Assembly (NCBI RefSeq): GCF_007990245.1
Contig: NZ_BJWG01000004.1
Location: 1 to 64,000, forward strand
Length of the DNA: 64,000 nucleotides
Source: Cellulomonas composti
GTDB taxonomy: Bacteria; Actinomycetota; Actinomycetes; Actinomycetales; Cellulomonadaceae
Direction: 5' to 3'
Each line of letters starts with the position of its first letter. Within the stretch, counting starts at the first letter, position 1. The notes under the pieces are model-generated. The model was not told the origin of the DNA. It worked only from the letters and a program-made list of their open reading frames with translations, and ran no database searches. A program made the position numbers and the translations under genes. Positions 37,446-45,639 of this stretch are shown here, in pieces.

Positions 37446-38633
37446 GTGAGCTGGTTTCCCGCGCGGGCGGTGGTCGATCTGGCCGCCGTCCGCAGCAACG
37501 TCGAGTCGTTGGCCGCGCACGCCCCCACCGCGCAGGTGATGGCGGTCGTCAAGGCGGACGCCTACGGGCACGGGCTCGTGCCGAGCGCGCGCGCCGCGCT
37601 CGCGGGCGGGGCGACCTGGCTGGGCACCGCACAGATCGCGGAGGCGATCGCGTTGCGCGCGGCCGGGATCACCGCGCCGCGCGTGCTGACCTGGCTGCAC
37701 GCGCCCGGCGCGCCGTTCGAGGACGCGCTGGCGGCGGACGTGGACGTGTCGGTCTCCGCCGCGTGGTCGCTCGAGGCGGTCGTCGCGGCGGCGCGGGCCA
37801 CGGGCCGGACCGCGCGCGTGCACCTCAAGGTCGACACCGGCCTGGGACGCAACGGCCTGCAGCCCGACGAGCTGGCGCGGCTGCTGCCGGCGGTCCTGCG
37901 GGCGCAGGCGGAGGGTGCGATCGAGGTCGTCGGGCTCTGGTCGCACCTCGCGTTCGCCGACGAGCCGGCGCACCCCACGGTGCTCGCGCAGGCCGACGTG
38001 TTCGCGGCCGCGCTCGCCACCGTCGAAGCCGCCGGCGTGCGGCTCGAGGTGCGGCACCTGGCCAACTCCGCCGCGACGCTCACCGCGCCGCAGGTGCACT
38101 ACGACCTGGTCCGGCCGGGCATCGCGGTGTACGGGCTCTCGCCGGTGCCGCAGGTCGGCGGGCCCGACGAGTTCGGGCTCGTCCCGGCGATGACGCTCGA
38201 GGCGTCGCTGGCCACCGTCAAGCGGGTCCCGGCCGGGCACGGGGTCTCGTACGCGCACCAGTACGTCACGACGCGCGACACCGTGCTCGGCGACGTGCCG
38301 CTGGGCTACGCCGACGGGCTGCCCCGCCACGCCTCGGGCGGGCCCGGGCACCCGGGCGGGCCCGTGCGCGTGGGCGGCCGGACGCTGCGCGTCGCCGGGC
38401 GCGTGTGCATGGACCAGTTCATGCTCGACCTCGGGCCCGACGCGACCGAGCGCGCGGGGGACCGCGTCGAGCTGTTCGGCACGGGCGCCGACGGCGGACC
38501 GACGGCGCAGGACTGGGCGGACGCCGCGGGCACGATCGCGTACGAGATCGTCACGCGCCTGGGCGCGAGCGTCCCGCGCGAGCACGTGCACGCCGAGGCG
38601 CTCGAGCCGGCGGGCGCCGGGGACGTGCGGTGA
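37446..38633 (+). CDS. alr: Alanine racemase
   Basis: A 395-residue PLP enzyme that makes D-alanine for peptidoglycan. The PLP lysine is Lys36 in VVKADAYGHG; the partner Tyr lies in GVSYAHQYV; RVCMDQFMLDLG and LGYADGLPR are the other conserved blocks. The GTG start at 37446 is preceded by GAGGATGGGTCG, which resembles the region in front of nnr. Its stop overlaps tsaE's GTG by 4 nt. Confidence 0.97.
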   Translation: MSWFPARAVVDLAAVRSNVESLAAHAPTAQVMAVVKADAYGHGLVPSARAALAGGATWLGTAQIAEAIALRAAGITAPRVLTWLHAPGAPFEDALAADVDVSVSAAWSLEAVVAAARATGRTARVHLKVDTGLGRNGLQPDELARLLPAVLRAQAEGAIEVVGLWSHLAFADEPAHPTVLAQADVFAAALATVEAAGVRLEVRHLANSAATLTAPQVHYDLVRPGIAVYGLSPVPQVGGPDEFGLVPAMTLEASLATVKRVPAGHGVSYAHQYVTTRDTVLGDVPLGYADGLPRHASGGPGHPGGPVRVGGRTLRVAGRVCMDQFMLDLGPDATERAGDRVELFGTGADGGPTAQDWADAAGTIAYEIVTRLGASVPREHVHAEALEPAGAGDVR

Positions 38634-39268
38634 GCGCGGCGCACCAGCTCGAGCTGGTGGACGCCGAGGCCACCCGCGCGTTCGGCCGGGCCCTGGCGAC
38701 GGTGCTGCGCGCGGGCGACCTCGTCGTGCTCACGGGCGACCTGGGCGCGGGCAAGACGACCCTGACGCAGGGGATCGGCGCGGGGTTGGGCGTGCGCGGG
38801 CACGTCGCGTCGCCGACGTTCGTCATCGCGCGCGAGCACCCGCCGCTCCCGCGTCCCGACGGCACTCGCGGACCGGGCCTGGTGCACGTCGACGCCTACC
38901 GGATCGGCTCGCTCGACGAGGTCGAGGCGCTCGACCTGGACGCGAGCCTGGACGAGTGTGTGACGGTCGTCGAGTGGGGTGCGGGCTGGGTCGAGGGCAT
39001 CGCCGCCGACCGCCTCGAGGTCACGCTCGCACGTGAGCGGGGTCGTGCGTCCGACGAGCGTGCGTCGGGTGGGTCCGCCGGGCACGGGTCCGACGAGGGT
39101 GAGCCCGACGACGACGGCGGCGCCGGGGTGCGCACCGTGACACTGCGCGGGGTCGGCGAGCGGTGGGCCGGTGCCGACCTCGCGGCGCTCGCAGCGGCGA
39201 GCACGGCAGCGGCGAGCACGGCGGCGGCGAGCACGACGACGGCGAGCACGGCCGACGTGGCAGGCTGA
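38630..39268 (+). CDS. tsaE: t6A synthesis ATPase TsaE, with unusual tail
   Basis: TsaE is the small P-loop ATPase that supports TsaB-TsaD in threonylcarbamoyl-A37 formation. The P-loop is GDLGAGKT (36-43), with SPTFVIAREH, HVDAYRIGS and VVEWGAGW. At 212 residues it is about 55 longer than the typical protein. The excess is an acidic/Gly-rich insert (about 145-168) and an Ala-Ser-Thr tail encoded by four 15-bp DNA repeats. The GTG start overlaps the alr stop. Confidence 0.96.
   Translation: MSAAHQLELVDAEATRAFGRALATVLRAGDLVVLTGDLGAGKTTLTQGIGAGLGVRGHVASPTFVIAREHPPLPRPDGTRGPGLVHVDAYRIGSLDEVEALDLDASLDECVTVVEWGAGWVEGIAADRLEVTLARERGRASDERASGGSAGHGSDEGEPDDDGGAGVRTVTLRGVGERWAGADLAALAAASTAAASTAAASTTTASTADVAG
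39194..39253 (+). repeat. Four 15-bp tandem repeats in the 3' end of tsaE
   Basis: Four units of GCGGCGAGCACGGCA type (39194-39208, 39209-39223, 39224-39238, 39239-39253) encode an AASTA-like tail. In-frame unit length means copy changes would lengthen or shorten the tail without frameshift. Confidence 0.85.
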
Positions 39269-39272
39269 CGCC

Positions 39273-39959
39273 GTGCCCCTGCTCGCGCTCGACACGTCCG
39301 GGTCGGTTGCCGTCGCGGTGACCGACGACGCCGGGACCGCGCTCGCCCGCCGGTCCGACGAGCAGCCCCGCCACCACGCCGAGCTGCTCGCGCCCATGGT
39401 TGTCGCCGCGCTCGCGGAGGCGGGCGTCGACCGCCGTGAGCTGACGGCGGTCGTGGTCGGCACCGGCCCGGCGCCGTTCACGGGCCTGCGCGTCGGCCTG
39501 GTCACGGCGCGCACGCTGGCCCTCGCGCTCGGCATCCCCGCGCTCGGCGTGCCGAGCCTGGACGCGCTCGCGGCCCGCGCCGCACGCGGCGTCCCGGCCG
39601 GCACGCGCCTGCTCGTCGCGACCGACGCGCGCCGCCGCGAGGTCTACTGGGCGGTGTACACGGCGACGGGCGACGGCATCGAGGCGGTCACGCCCCCGCA
39701 GGTCGGCTTCGCGGACGGGCTCGCCGACGAGCCGGCGGCGGCCGGCGCCCTCGTCGTCGGACCCGGCGTGGCGCTCTACCCCGAGGCGTTCGCGCACCTG
39801 AGCGCGGCCCCGGGCGCTGACGACCCGCTGGACCCGGCCGAGCTGGCCGGGCTCGCGCTGAGGCGCCGCGCGGCGGGCGCGGACCTGCCGACCGAGCCGC
39901 TGTACCTGCGCCGGCCGGACGCCGTGCCGTCCGCGGGGCACCGGCGCGCGCTCGGATGA
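39273..39959 (+). CDS. tsaB: t6A synthesis protein TsaB
   Basis: A 228-residue TsaB, the catalytically inactive ASKHA partner that dimerises with TsaD. It opens (GTG) VPLLALDTSGSVAVAV, with VGTGPAPFTGLRVGLVTART as the family block and a C-terminus of the form EPLYLRRPDAVP. The GTG lies 4 nt after the tsaE stop. The stop overlaps the rimI ATG. Confidence 0.95.
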   Translation: MPLLALDTSGSVAVAVTDDAGTALARRSDEQPRHHAELLAPMVVAALAEAGVDRRELTAVVVGTGPAPFTGLRVGLVTARTLALALGIPALGVPSLDALAARAARGVPAGTRLLVATDARRREVYWAVYTATGDGIEAVTPPQVGFADGLADEPAAAGALVVGPGVALYPEAFAHLSAAPGADDPLDPAELAGLALRRRAAGADLPTEPLYLRRPDAVPSAGHRRALG

Positions 39960-40429
39960 GCCGCGACGCGATGGTGGTGCTGCGCCCGCTGACCACCCAG
40001 GACGTGCCGGCCCTCGTCGAGATGGAGGACCGGCTGTTCGGCGCGGGCGCGTGGTCGCCGACGGCGCTCGCCGAGGAGATCGTCGGACCCGGCCGGTGGT
40101 ACGTCGGCGCGACGCAGGGCGGCACGCTCGTCGGGTACGCGGGCCTGTGGTTCGACGGCGTCGACGTGCAGGTGATGACCGTCGGGACCGACGAACGGCA
40201 CCAGGGCAAGGGGATCGGGCGGCTGATGCTCGACGCGCTCGTCGTGCGTGCGCGCGCGCTCGGCGCGACGTCGGTGCTGCTCGAGGTGCGCGTGGACAAC
40301 GAGCCCGCGCTGCGGCTCTACGACGCGGCGGGGTTCGTGCGGCTCGGCGTGCGGCGCGGCTACTACCAGCCGGAGAACAAGGACGCGTGGACGATGCGGC
40401 TCGACCTGGCCGCGAAGGAGGTCTCATGA
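39956..40429 (+). CDS. rimI: Ribosomal-protein-alanine N-acetyltransferase (RimI-type GNAT)
   Basis: A 157-residue GNAT acetyltransferase. The acetyl-CoA loop is QGKGIGRLMLDAL; LEVRVDNEPALRLYDAAGFV and VRRGYYQPENKDAWTM match RimI, which acetylates the N-terminus of S18. Position between tsaB and (one block later) tsaD is the usual place. The ATG overlaps the tsaB TGA; the stop overlaps the next ATG. Confidence 0.93.
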   Translation: MSRDAMVVLRPLTTQDVPALVEMEDRLFGAGAWSPTALAEEIVGPGRWYVGATQGGTLVGYAGLWFDGVDVQVMTVGTDERHQGKGIGRLMLDALVVRARALGATSVLLEVRVDNEPALRLYDAAGFVRLGVRRGYYQPENKDAWTMRLDLAAKEVS

Positions 40430-41295
40430 CCGGGACGACGAGCGCGACGGACGCCGCGCGGGCGGCGGTGCTGGTGGACGTGGTGACGCTCGCGGCCGAG
40501 CTCGCGGGCGACGACGCGCCCGTGCTGCTCGACGTGCGGTGGGCGCTGGGCCGCACCGACGGGCACGAGCAGTACCTGGGCGGGCACCTGCCGGGCGCGG
40601 TGTTCGTCGACCTCGACACCGAGCTCGCGGCACCGCCGAGCACCGCCGCTGGCCGCCACCCCCTGCCCGACGTCGCGGACCTCGAGGCCGCGGCGCGGCG
40701 CTGGGGCGTGCGCGAGGGCGGGGCGGTCGTGGCCTACGACGCGTCCGGTGGCACGGCCGCGGCGCGCGCCTGGTGGCTGCTGCGCTGGGCGGGCGTGCGT
40801 GACGTGCGGCTGCTCGACGGCGGTCTGGGCGCGTGGCAGGCCGCGGGCCTGTCGGTCGAGCCGGGGCAGGTCACGCCCGATCCGGGCGACGTCGTGCTCG
40901 TCGGCGGTCAGATGCCGACGATCGACGCCGATGCTGCGGCGTCCTGGGACGGCGCGCTGCTCGACGCGCGGGCCGGCGAGCGGTACGCGGGCGTCGTCGA
41001 GCCCGTCGACCCGCGAGCGGGCCACATCCCGGGCGCGCTGTCGGCGCCGACCGCCGAGAACCTCGACGAGACGGGCGCGTTCCGCGGCGCCGACGCGCTG
41101 CGCGAGCGGTTCCGCTCGTTGCGCACCGACGTGGGCGCGCCGGTCGCGGTGTACTGCGGCTCGGGCGTCACCGCCGCGCACGAGGTCGCGGCGCTGGCCT
41201 CGATCGGCGTCGAGGCTGCGCTGTACCCGGGCTCGTGGTCGCAGTGGTCGGGCGACCCGTCACGTCCGGCCGCGACGGGTCCCGACAGGTCCTGA
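40426..41295 (+). CDS. Sulfurtransferase with two rhodanese domains
   Basis: A 289-residue protein made of an inactive N-terminal rhodanese domain (about 15-135, LLDVRWALGR, HLPGAVFVDLD) and an active C-terminal one with Cys244 in the loop CGSGVTA. This loop is typical of 3-mercaptopyruvate sulfurtransferases and thiosulfate sulfurtransferases of the SseA type. It is translationally coupled to rimI (ATGA overlap), which is not a universal pairing. Likely role: cyanide detoxification or sulfane-sulfur transfer. Confidence 0.92.
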   Translation: MTGTTSATDAARAAVLVDVVTLAAELAGDDAPVLLDVRWALGRTDGHEQYLGGHLPGAVFVDLDTELAAPPSTAAGRHPLPDVADLEAAARRWGVREGGAVVAYDASGGTAAARAWWLLRWAGVRDVRLLDGGLGAWQAAGLSVEPGQVTPDPGDVVLVGGQMPTIDADAAASWDGALLDARAGERYAGVVEPVDPRAGHIPGALSAPTAENLDETGAFRGADALRERFRSLRTDVGAPVAVYCGSGVTAAHEVAALASIGVEAALYPGSWSQWSGDPSRPAATGPDRS

Positions 41296-41320
41296 CGGGG
41301 TCGCGGCGGGCTGACGTCGC

Positions 41321-41956
41321 TCAGACCGTCTGCGCGACGTCCGCGTAGTCGAGGCGCGCGGCACGCGGGTGCGGCGTGCCCACGCCGTCGCGGTGCCCGA
41401 TGGTGAGCAGGAGCACGGACTTCCAGCCGTTCTCGGCGAAGAACTCGGCGTCGATCGCGGCCGCGTCCATGCCACCCATCGGGCCGACGTCGAGCCCCGC
41501 GGCGCGCAGCCCGACGATGAGGTACCCGAGCTGGAGGTGCGTGTTCATGCGGGCCATCTGCTCGCGCGTCTCGGGCTGGCCCTCGAGCGCGTCGACCATC
41601 GCGGCGCGGTGCGGCGCGAGGACGGGCAGGTGGCGGTGGAAGGCGGGGTCCGCGGCGACGACGATCGTCAGCGGCGCGGCGAGCACGCGGTCACGGTTGC
41701 CCTCGGCGGCGAGCGCCGCGAGCCGGGCCCGCGCCTGCGGCGTGCGCACGACGAGCAGTCGCAGCGGCGTGATGTTCATCGCGGTCGGGCCCCAGCGGAC
41801 CAGGTCGTAGACCGCGGCGATCTCGTCGTCGGTCACGGGCTCGTCGGTGAAGGCGCCGACGGAGCGCGCCTCGCGGAACAGGAGGTCGGCGACGTCGTCG
41901 CCGATCGCGTACGCGGGGAAGTCCAGCTCGGCCAGCACGGTGCTCTCGGTGGTCAC
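41321..41956 (-). CDS. Nitroreductase-family protein, RutE/HadB-like
   Basis: A 211-residue FMN-dependent nitroreductase-fold protein resembling the malonic semialdehyde reductase group (RSVGAFTDEPVTDDEI, YDLVRWGPTAMNITPLRLLVV, APLTIVVAADPAFH, GLRAAGLDVGPMGGMD). Probable NAD(P)H-dependent reduction of small aldehydes or quinones. GTG start at 41956. The upstream gap carries two palindromes, suggesting control by a small repressor. Confidence 0.9.
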   Translation of the reverse strand: MTTESTVLAELDFPAYAIGDDVADLLFREARSVGAFTDEPVTDDEIAAVYDLVRWGPTAMNITPLRLLVVRTPQARARLAALAAEGNRDRVLAAPLTIVVAADPAFHRHLPVLAPHRAAMVDALEGQPETREQMARMNTHLQLGYLIVGLRAAGLDVGPMGGMDAAAIDAEFFAENGWKSVLLLTIGHRDGVGTPHPRAARLDYADVAQTV

Positions 41957-41962
41957 ACGTCA

Positions 41963-42000
41963 TTGAAGCATCAACTACCCAGAATGATGCCCCTGGCATC
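41963..42000 (-). promoter_or_regulatory. Operator candidates upstream of the nitroreductase gene
   Basis: Two inverted repeats: TTGA-N4-TCAA (41963-41974), a MarR-type half-site arrangement only 7 nt before the start codon, and GATGCC-CCT-GGCATC (41986-42000), a perfect 6-bp repeat. Both lie in an unusually AT-rich island for this genome. Confidence 0.5.
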
Positions 42001-42050
42001 CGGTGACACCGATCACACGACCCTCGCCTCGTCCTGCGGTCCCGCCGCCG

Positions 42051-43256
42051 TCAGGACAGCACGACCGGCGCGACGGCGAAGCCGCCGGCGGGCGGGAGCT
42101 CGCGCTCGCGGGCGCGGTCCGGGTCGGGGAGCAGCGACGAGCTCGCCTGCAGCACGGCGCGGGTCAGCGTGCGCAGCTCGAGTGCGGCCAGCGGGCGGCC
42201 GGGGCACACGTGCTTGCCGACGCCGTAGACCAGGTTGTACGGCGCGTGCGCGACGGGGTCGAACGAGTCCGGCGCACCGAAGATCCGCGGGTCCCGGTTG
42301 GCGGCCGTCCAGTTGAGCACCACGCGGTCGCCCGCGTCGATCGACCGACCGCCGACGGTCACCGGTGCGGTGGCGACGCGACGGTTGCTGACGAACGGGT
42401 CGTCGATGCGCAGGATCTCGTCGATCGCCGCGTCGAGCTCGCGGTCCGGCACCCCGGCGCGCAGGTGGTCCTGCAGGTCGCGGTGGTCGGCGAGGTACGT
42501 GAGCACCACACCCGTGCACAGCGCGAGCGAGCCGAGGTCGCCGCCGGTCCAGTTGCGCAGGATCGACACCACCTCCTCGTCGGTCAGGGCACGGCCCTCG
42601 ACCTCGGTGCGCAGCAGCTCGGTGGTGACGTCGTCGGGCGCGTCACGGCCGCGGCGCGCGTCGGTCTGCGAACGCACGATCGCGTCGAACCGCCGGGCCA
42701 CGTCCGCCGTGCGGGACCGGTCGCGCGAGCGCGAGGCCGCGCGGTTGTCCGCGACCCACCGCAGCAGCTCGTCCTCCAGTCCGGCCGGCCAGCCCAGCCA
42801 CGCGCTCTGCGCCCGGACCGCGAACAACGCACCCAGCTCGACACCGTCCACCCGGCCGGGCACGGCGGACGCGACGACGTCGCGGGCGACCTGCTCGACG
42901 ACCGGCGCGAGCGCGGCCATCCGCTCGCGCGTGAAGAAGCGCTCGATCACGGCGCGGTAGGCGGTGTGGGTCGGGCCGTCGAGCCCGTTCGGCACCTGCA
43001 GATGCGCGGAGACGGCGTTGGAGTACGTCTCGTGGTCCGATGCGGCGGCCGTCACGTCGGCGTGCGTGAACAGGGTCCACGCGCCGTCGGGGCCGAGCGC
43101 CACCGGGCAGTGCGTGCGCAGCGCGTCGTAGGCGACGAGCGGTCCGCGCCGTACTCGGGGCCCACGGGGGTTCCAGTCGGCGCGCCCGGCGTGCGGATGT
43201 GCGCCGCCTGCCGGGTCCTCGCGCGTCAGCTCGTCGGCAGGCTCATGCTCCGTCAC
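42051..43256 (-). CDS. Cytochrome P450
   Basis: A 401-residue soluble P450. The heme-Cys loop is YGVGKHVCPGRPLA with Cys351 (Phe of the classical loop is Tyr). The I-helix oxygen-binding segment reads GGDLGSL, and the K-helix ExxR is EILR followed by a short PERF-like region. Substrate unknown. The GTG at 43256 is favoured; the frame continues further upstream but runs into the divergent cupin gene. It is divergent from the cupin gene over 78 nt, which suggests shared control. Confidence 0.93.
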   Translation of the reverse strand: MTEHEPADELTREDPAGGAHPHAGRADWNPRGPRVRRGPLVAYDALRTHCPVALGPDGAWTLFTHADVTAAASDHETYSNAVSAHLQVPNGLDGPTHTAYRAVIERFFTRERMAALAPVVEQVARDVVASAVPGRVDGVELGALFAVRAQSAWLGWPAGLEDELLRWVADNRAASRSRDRSRTADVARRFDAIVRSQTDARRGRDAPDDVTTELLRTEVEGRALTDEEVVSILRNWTGGDLGSLALCTGVVLTYLADHRDLQDHLRAGVPDRELDAAIDEILRIDDPFVSNRRVATAPVTVGGRSIDAGDRVVLNWTAANRDPRIFGAPDSFDPVAHAPYNLVYGVGKHVCPGRPLAALELRTLTRAVLQASSSLLPDPDRARERELPPAGGFAVAPVVLS

Positions 43257-43287
43257 GGTCCCATGGTGGCCCGCTCGCCCACGTCGG

Positions 43288-43302
43288 GCACCTCGAGGGT
43301 GC
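43288..43302. promoter_or_regulatory. Inverted repeat in the P450/cupin intergenic region
   Basis: GCACC-TCGAG-GGTGC lies in the centre of the 78-nt divergent gap and could bind one regulator acting on both genes. Confidence 0.4.
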
Positions 43303-43334
43303 ACTCTGGTGACCTCGACGACGAGAGGACCGCC

Positions 43335-43670
43335 ATGACAGACCTGGTGACAGAGGCCGACGAGCGGCTGGCCGCTGCACGTCAGTCCGTGCACGGCCGC
43401 GACGCGCGGCTCGTGCTGCACGACGGCGTGCTGCGCCAGACGGTGCTCGCGCTGGTCGCCGGCACCGAGCTCGCGGAGCACAACTCGCCTCACGCGGCGA
43501 GCCTGCAGGTGCTCGTCGGGCGGGTGCGCGTGACGGGCGTGGAGGAGTCGGAGGTCGCCGCGGGCTCGCTCGTGCTGCTCACCCACCAGCGCCACGCCGT
43601 GCGGGCGCTCGAGGACGCGGTCTTCCTCCTGACGACGGTGACGGGACTGGCCGACGACCAGCACGCCTGA
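43335..43670 (+). CDS. Small cupin-fold protein
   Basis: A 111-residue cupin. The pattern G.....H....A....VL.G.V..TG followed by [26 protein letters not shown] is the usual two-motif jelly roll with His residues for a metal. No catalytic assignment is possible; such small cupins often act as sensors or as quercetinase-like oxygenases. GAGAGGA precedes the ATG. The neighbouring divergent P450 suggests a shared pathway (inference). Confidence 0.8.
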   Translation: MTDLVTEADERLAAARQSVHGRDARLVLHDGVLRQTVLALVAGTELAEHNSPHAASLQVLVGRVRVTGVEESEVAAGSLVLLTHQRHAVRALEDAVFLLTTVTGLADDQHA

Positions 43671-43704
43671 CGGGCGGTGCGCCGGCGCCGGCGCGCCGGG
43701 GAAC

Positions 43705-43710
43705 TAGGGT
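43705..43710 (+). promoter_or_regulatory. -10 box (TAGGGT) of tsaD
   Basis: TAGGGT ends 7 nt before the tsaD ATG at 43718, indicating leaderless transcription independent of the cupin gene. Confidence 0.6.
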
Positions 43711-43717
43711 GGCGCGC

Positions 43718-44758
43718 ATGGCTGAGCCGCTCGTCCTCGGGATCGAGACGTCGTGCGACGAGACCGGCGTCGCGCTGGTGCGCGGGTACGACCTGCTGGT
43801 GGACGCGGTCGCGTCGTCGGTCGACGAGCACGCGCGCTTCGGCGGGATCATCCCCGAGATCGCCTCGCGCGCCCACCTGGAGGCCATGGTCCCGACGATC
43901 GAGCGCGCGCTGGCCACCGCCGACGTCACGCTCGCCGAGGTCGACGCGATCGCCGTGACGGCCGGACCCGGTCTCGTCGGGCCGCTGACCGTCGGCGCGA
44001 GCGCGGCGAAGGCGCTCGCGGTCGCGCTGGACAGGCCGCTGTACGGGGTGAACCACGTGATCGGGCACGCGGTCGTCGACGAGCTGGTGGACGGGCCGTT
44101 CCCCGAGCGGGTGATGGCCCTCGTCGTCTCCGGCGGCCACTCGTCGCTGCTGATGATCGACGACACGGTGCACGTCACCGAGCTCGGCTCGACGCTCGAC
44201 GACGCCGCGGGGGAGGCGTTCGACAAGGTCGGCCGCCTGCTCGGCCTGCCCTACCCGGGCGGACCGCACATCGACCGGCTCGCGCGCGAGGGCGACCCCA
44301 CGGCGATCCGCTTCCCGCGCGGCCTGACCGCCGCGAAGGACCAGGCCAAGCACGCGACGGACTTCTCGTTCTCGGGGCTCAAGACGGCCGTCGCGCGCTG
44401 GGTCGAGGCGCGCGAGGACGCCGGGGAGCAGATCCCGTTGGCCGACGTGTCCGCGTCGTTCTCCGCGGCCGTGGCCGACGTGCTGACCGCCAAGACCATC
44501 GCCGCGTGCCGCGCGCACGGCGTCTCGACGCTCGTCGTCGGCGGCGGCTTCTCGGCGAACTCGCAGCTGCGGGACCTGGCCGCCCAGCGGTGCGCCGATG
44601 CGGGCATCGAGCTGCGCATCCCGCCGATCCGCTACTGCACGGACAACGGCGCGATGATCGCGGCCCTCGGCGCGGCGGTGCTGCGCCGAGGCCTGCCCCC
44701 GTCGTCCCTCGACATCCCGGTCGACTCCTCGATGCCGCTGACCCAGGTCCTGGTCTAG
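43718..44758 (+). CDS. tsaD: tRNA N6-threonylcarbamoyltransferase
   Basis: A 346-residue TsaD (Kae1/Qri7 family), catalytic subunit of t6A37 synthesis, using threonylcarbamoyl-AMP. The metal-binding HxxxH is [11 protein letters not shown] (His113, His117); [22 protein letters not shown] and the late [12 protein letters not shown] are conserved. ATG 43718 is preferred to the GTG at 43709 because the -10 box and the conserved N-terminus fit it. It overlaps the convergent HAD gene by 4 nt. Confidence 0.97.
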   Translation: MAEPLVLGIETSCDETGVALVRGYDLLVDAVASSVDEHARFGGIIPEIASRAHLEAMVPTIERALATADVTLAEVDAIAVTAGPGLVGPLTVGASAAKALAVALDRPLYGVNHVIGHAVVDELVDGPFPERVMALVVSGGHSSLLMIDDTVHVTELGSTLDDAAGEAFDKVGRLLGLPYPGGPHIDRLAREGDPTAIRFPRGLTAAKDQAKHATDFSFSGLKTAVARWVEAREDAGEQIPLADVSASFSAAVADVLTAKTIAACRAHGVSTLVVGGGFSANSQLRDLAAQRCADAGIELRIPPIRYCTDNGAMIAALGAAVLRRGLPPSSLDIPVDSSMPLTQVLV

Positions 44759-45486
44759 GTCGTCGAGACCGCGCCGGGCCGCAGGGCGGTGACCGGGGCG
44801 GCGACGTCGCCGCGCAGGAGGTCGCCGAGCCCGGCCAGGTCCGGCACGGTCCACGTCGGCAGCGGCCCGCGCGTCGGAGCCGGCCGCCCGGTGCGGTTGA
44901 CCCACACGCTGCGGATGCCCCGGGCGTTCGCGCCCGTCACGTCGCTGGTCAGCGAGTCGCCCGCGTGCGCCACGTCGTCGGGGCCGAGCCCCAGGAGCTC
45001 GAGCGCGAGGTCGAACGACGGTGCGGCGGGCTTGTACGCGCGGGACCGCTCGCTCGTGACGGCCGGCAGGTCGAGCCCGAGGCGGTCGAGCGAGGCGGCC
45101 AGGTCCGCGTCGTCGACGTCGGAGACCAGGCACACCGGCACCGGCGGGTCCGCGAGGAACGTCAGCGCGTCCGGGTAGGGGTCGGGGGTCGACCAGTACG
45201 CGTACATCGGCGCGACGAGCTCGTCGAGGTCGAGCCCGCGGTGGCCGGGTGCGAGGGCGGCGACCGTGCGTCCGAGCGAGTCGCGCGCGAGGTCGCGCAG
45301 GCGGCGGTACGACGAGCCCTGCGCGTCGTCGGCCAGGGCGCAGTAGTCCCGCCACCACGTGTGCGCGACCTCGTCGTGCGGCACGCCCGTCGTGGCCGCG
45401 ACGCGCGCGCACACCGCGTCGACCGCGTCCTCGTCGTCGTGCACGACGGTGCCGTAGAAGTCGAGCAGCAGCCCTCGGATCGCCAC
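44755..45486 (-). CDS. HAD-superfamily hydrolase with altered motif I
   Basis: A 243-residue HAD enzyme. Motif I is [10 protein letters not shown]: nucleophile Asp9 is present, but the +2 acid of D-x-D is Tyr11. Motif II Ser (VCLVSDVD), motif III Lys (RAYKPAAPS) and motif IV acidic residues ([17 protein letters not shown]) are intact. Asp-x-Tyr is typical of the haloacid-dehalogenase branch rather than phosphatases, so the reaction may not be phosphate hydrolysis. GTG start at 45486. Confidence 0.88.
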   Translation of the reverse strand: MAIRGLLLDFYGTVVHDDEDAVDAVCARVAATTGVPHDEVAHTWWRDYCALADDAQGSSYRRLRDLARDSLGRTVAALAPGHRGLDLDELVAPMYAYWSTPDPYPDALTFLADPPVPVCLVSDVDDADLAASLDRLGLDLPAVTSERSRAYKPAAPSFDLALELLGLGPDDVAHAGDSLTSDVTGANARGIRSVWVNRTGRPAPTRGPLPTWTVPDLAGLGDLLRGDVAAPVTALRPGAVSTT

Positions 45487-45639
45487 GCCCGAAACCTATC
45501 GACACCGGCGGCAGGGGCCGCCCGACAGGTACGTCCCCGTGCTCCGCGATGCGAAATCTCACCCGGTGCCCGAGTTGTCCAGTATTGACACGATTCCGGC
45601 TGGGGTCTGGACTGGGTGACGCCTCGTGAGGAGCCGCCG

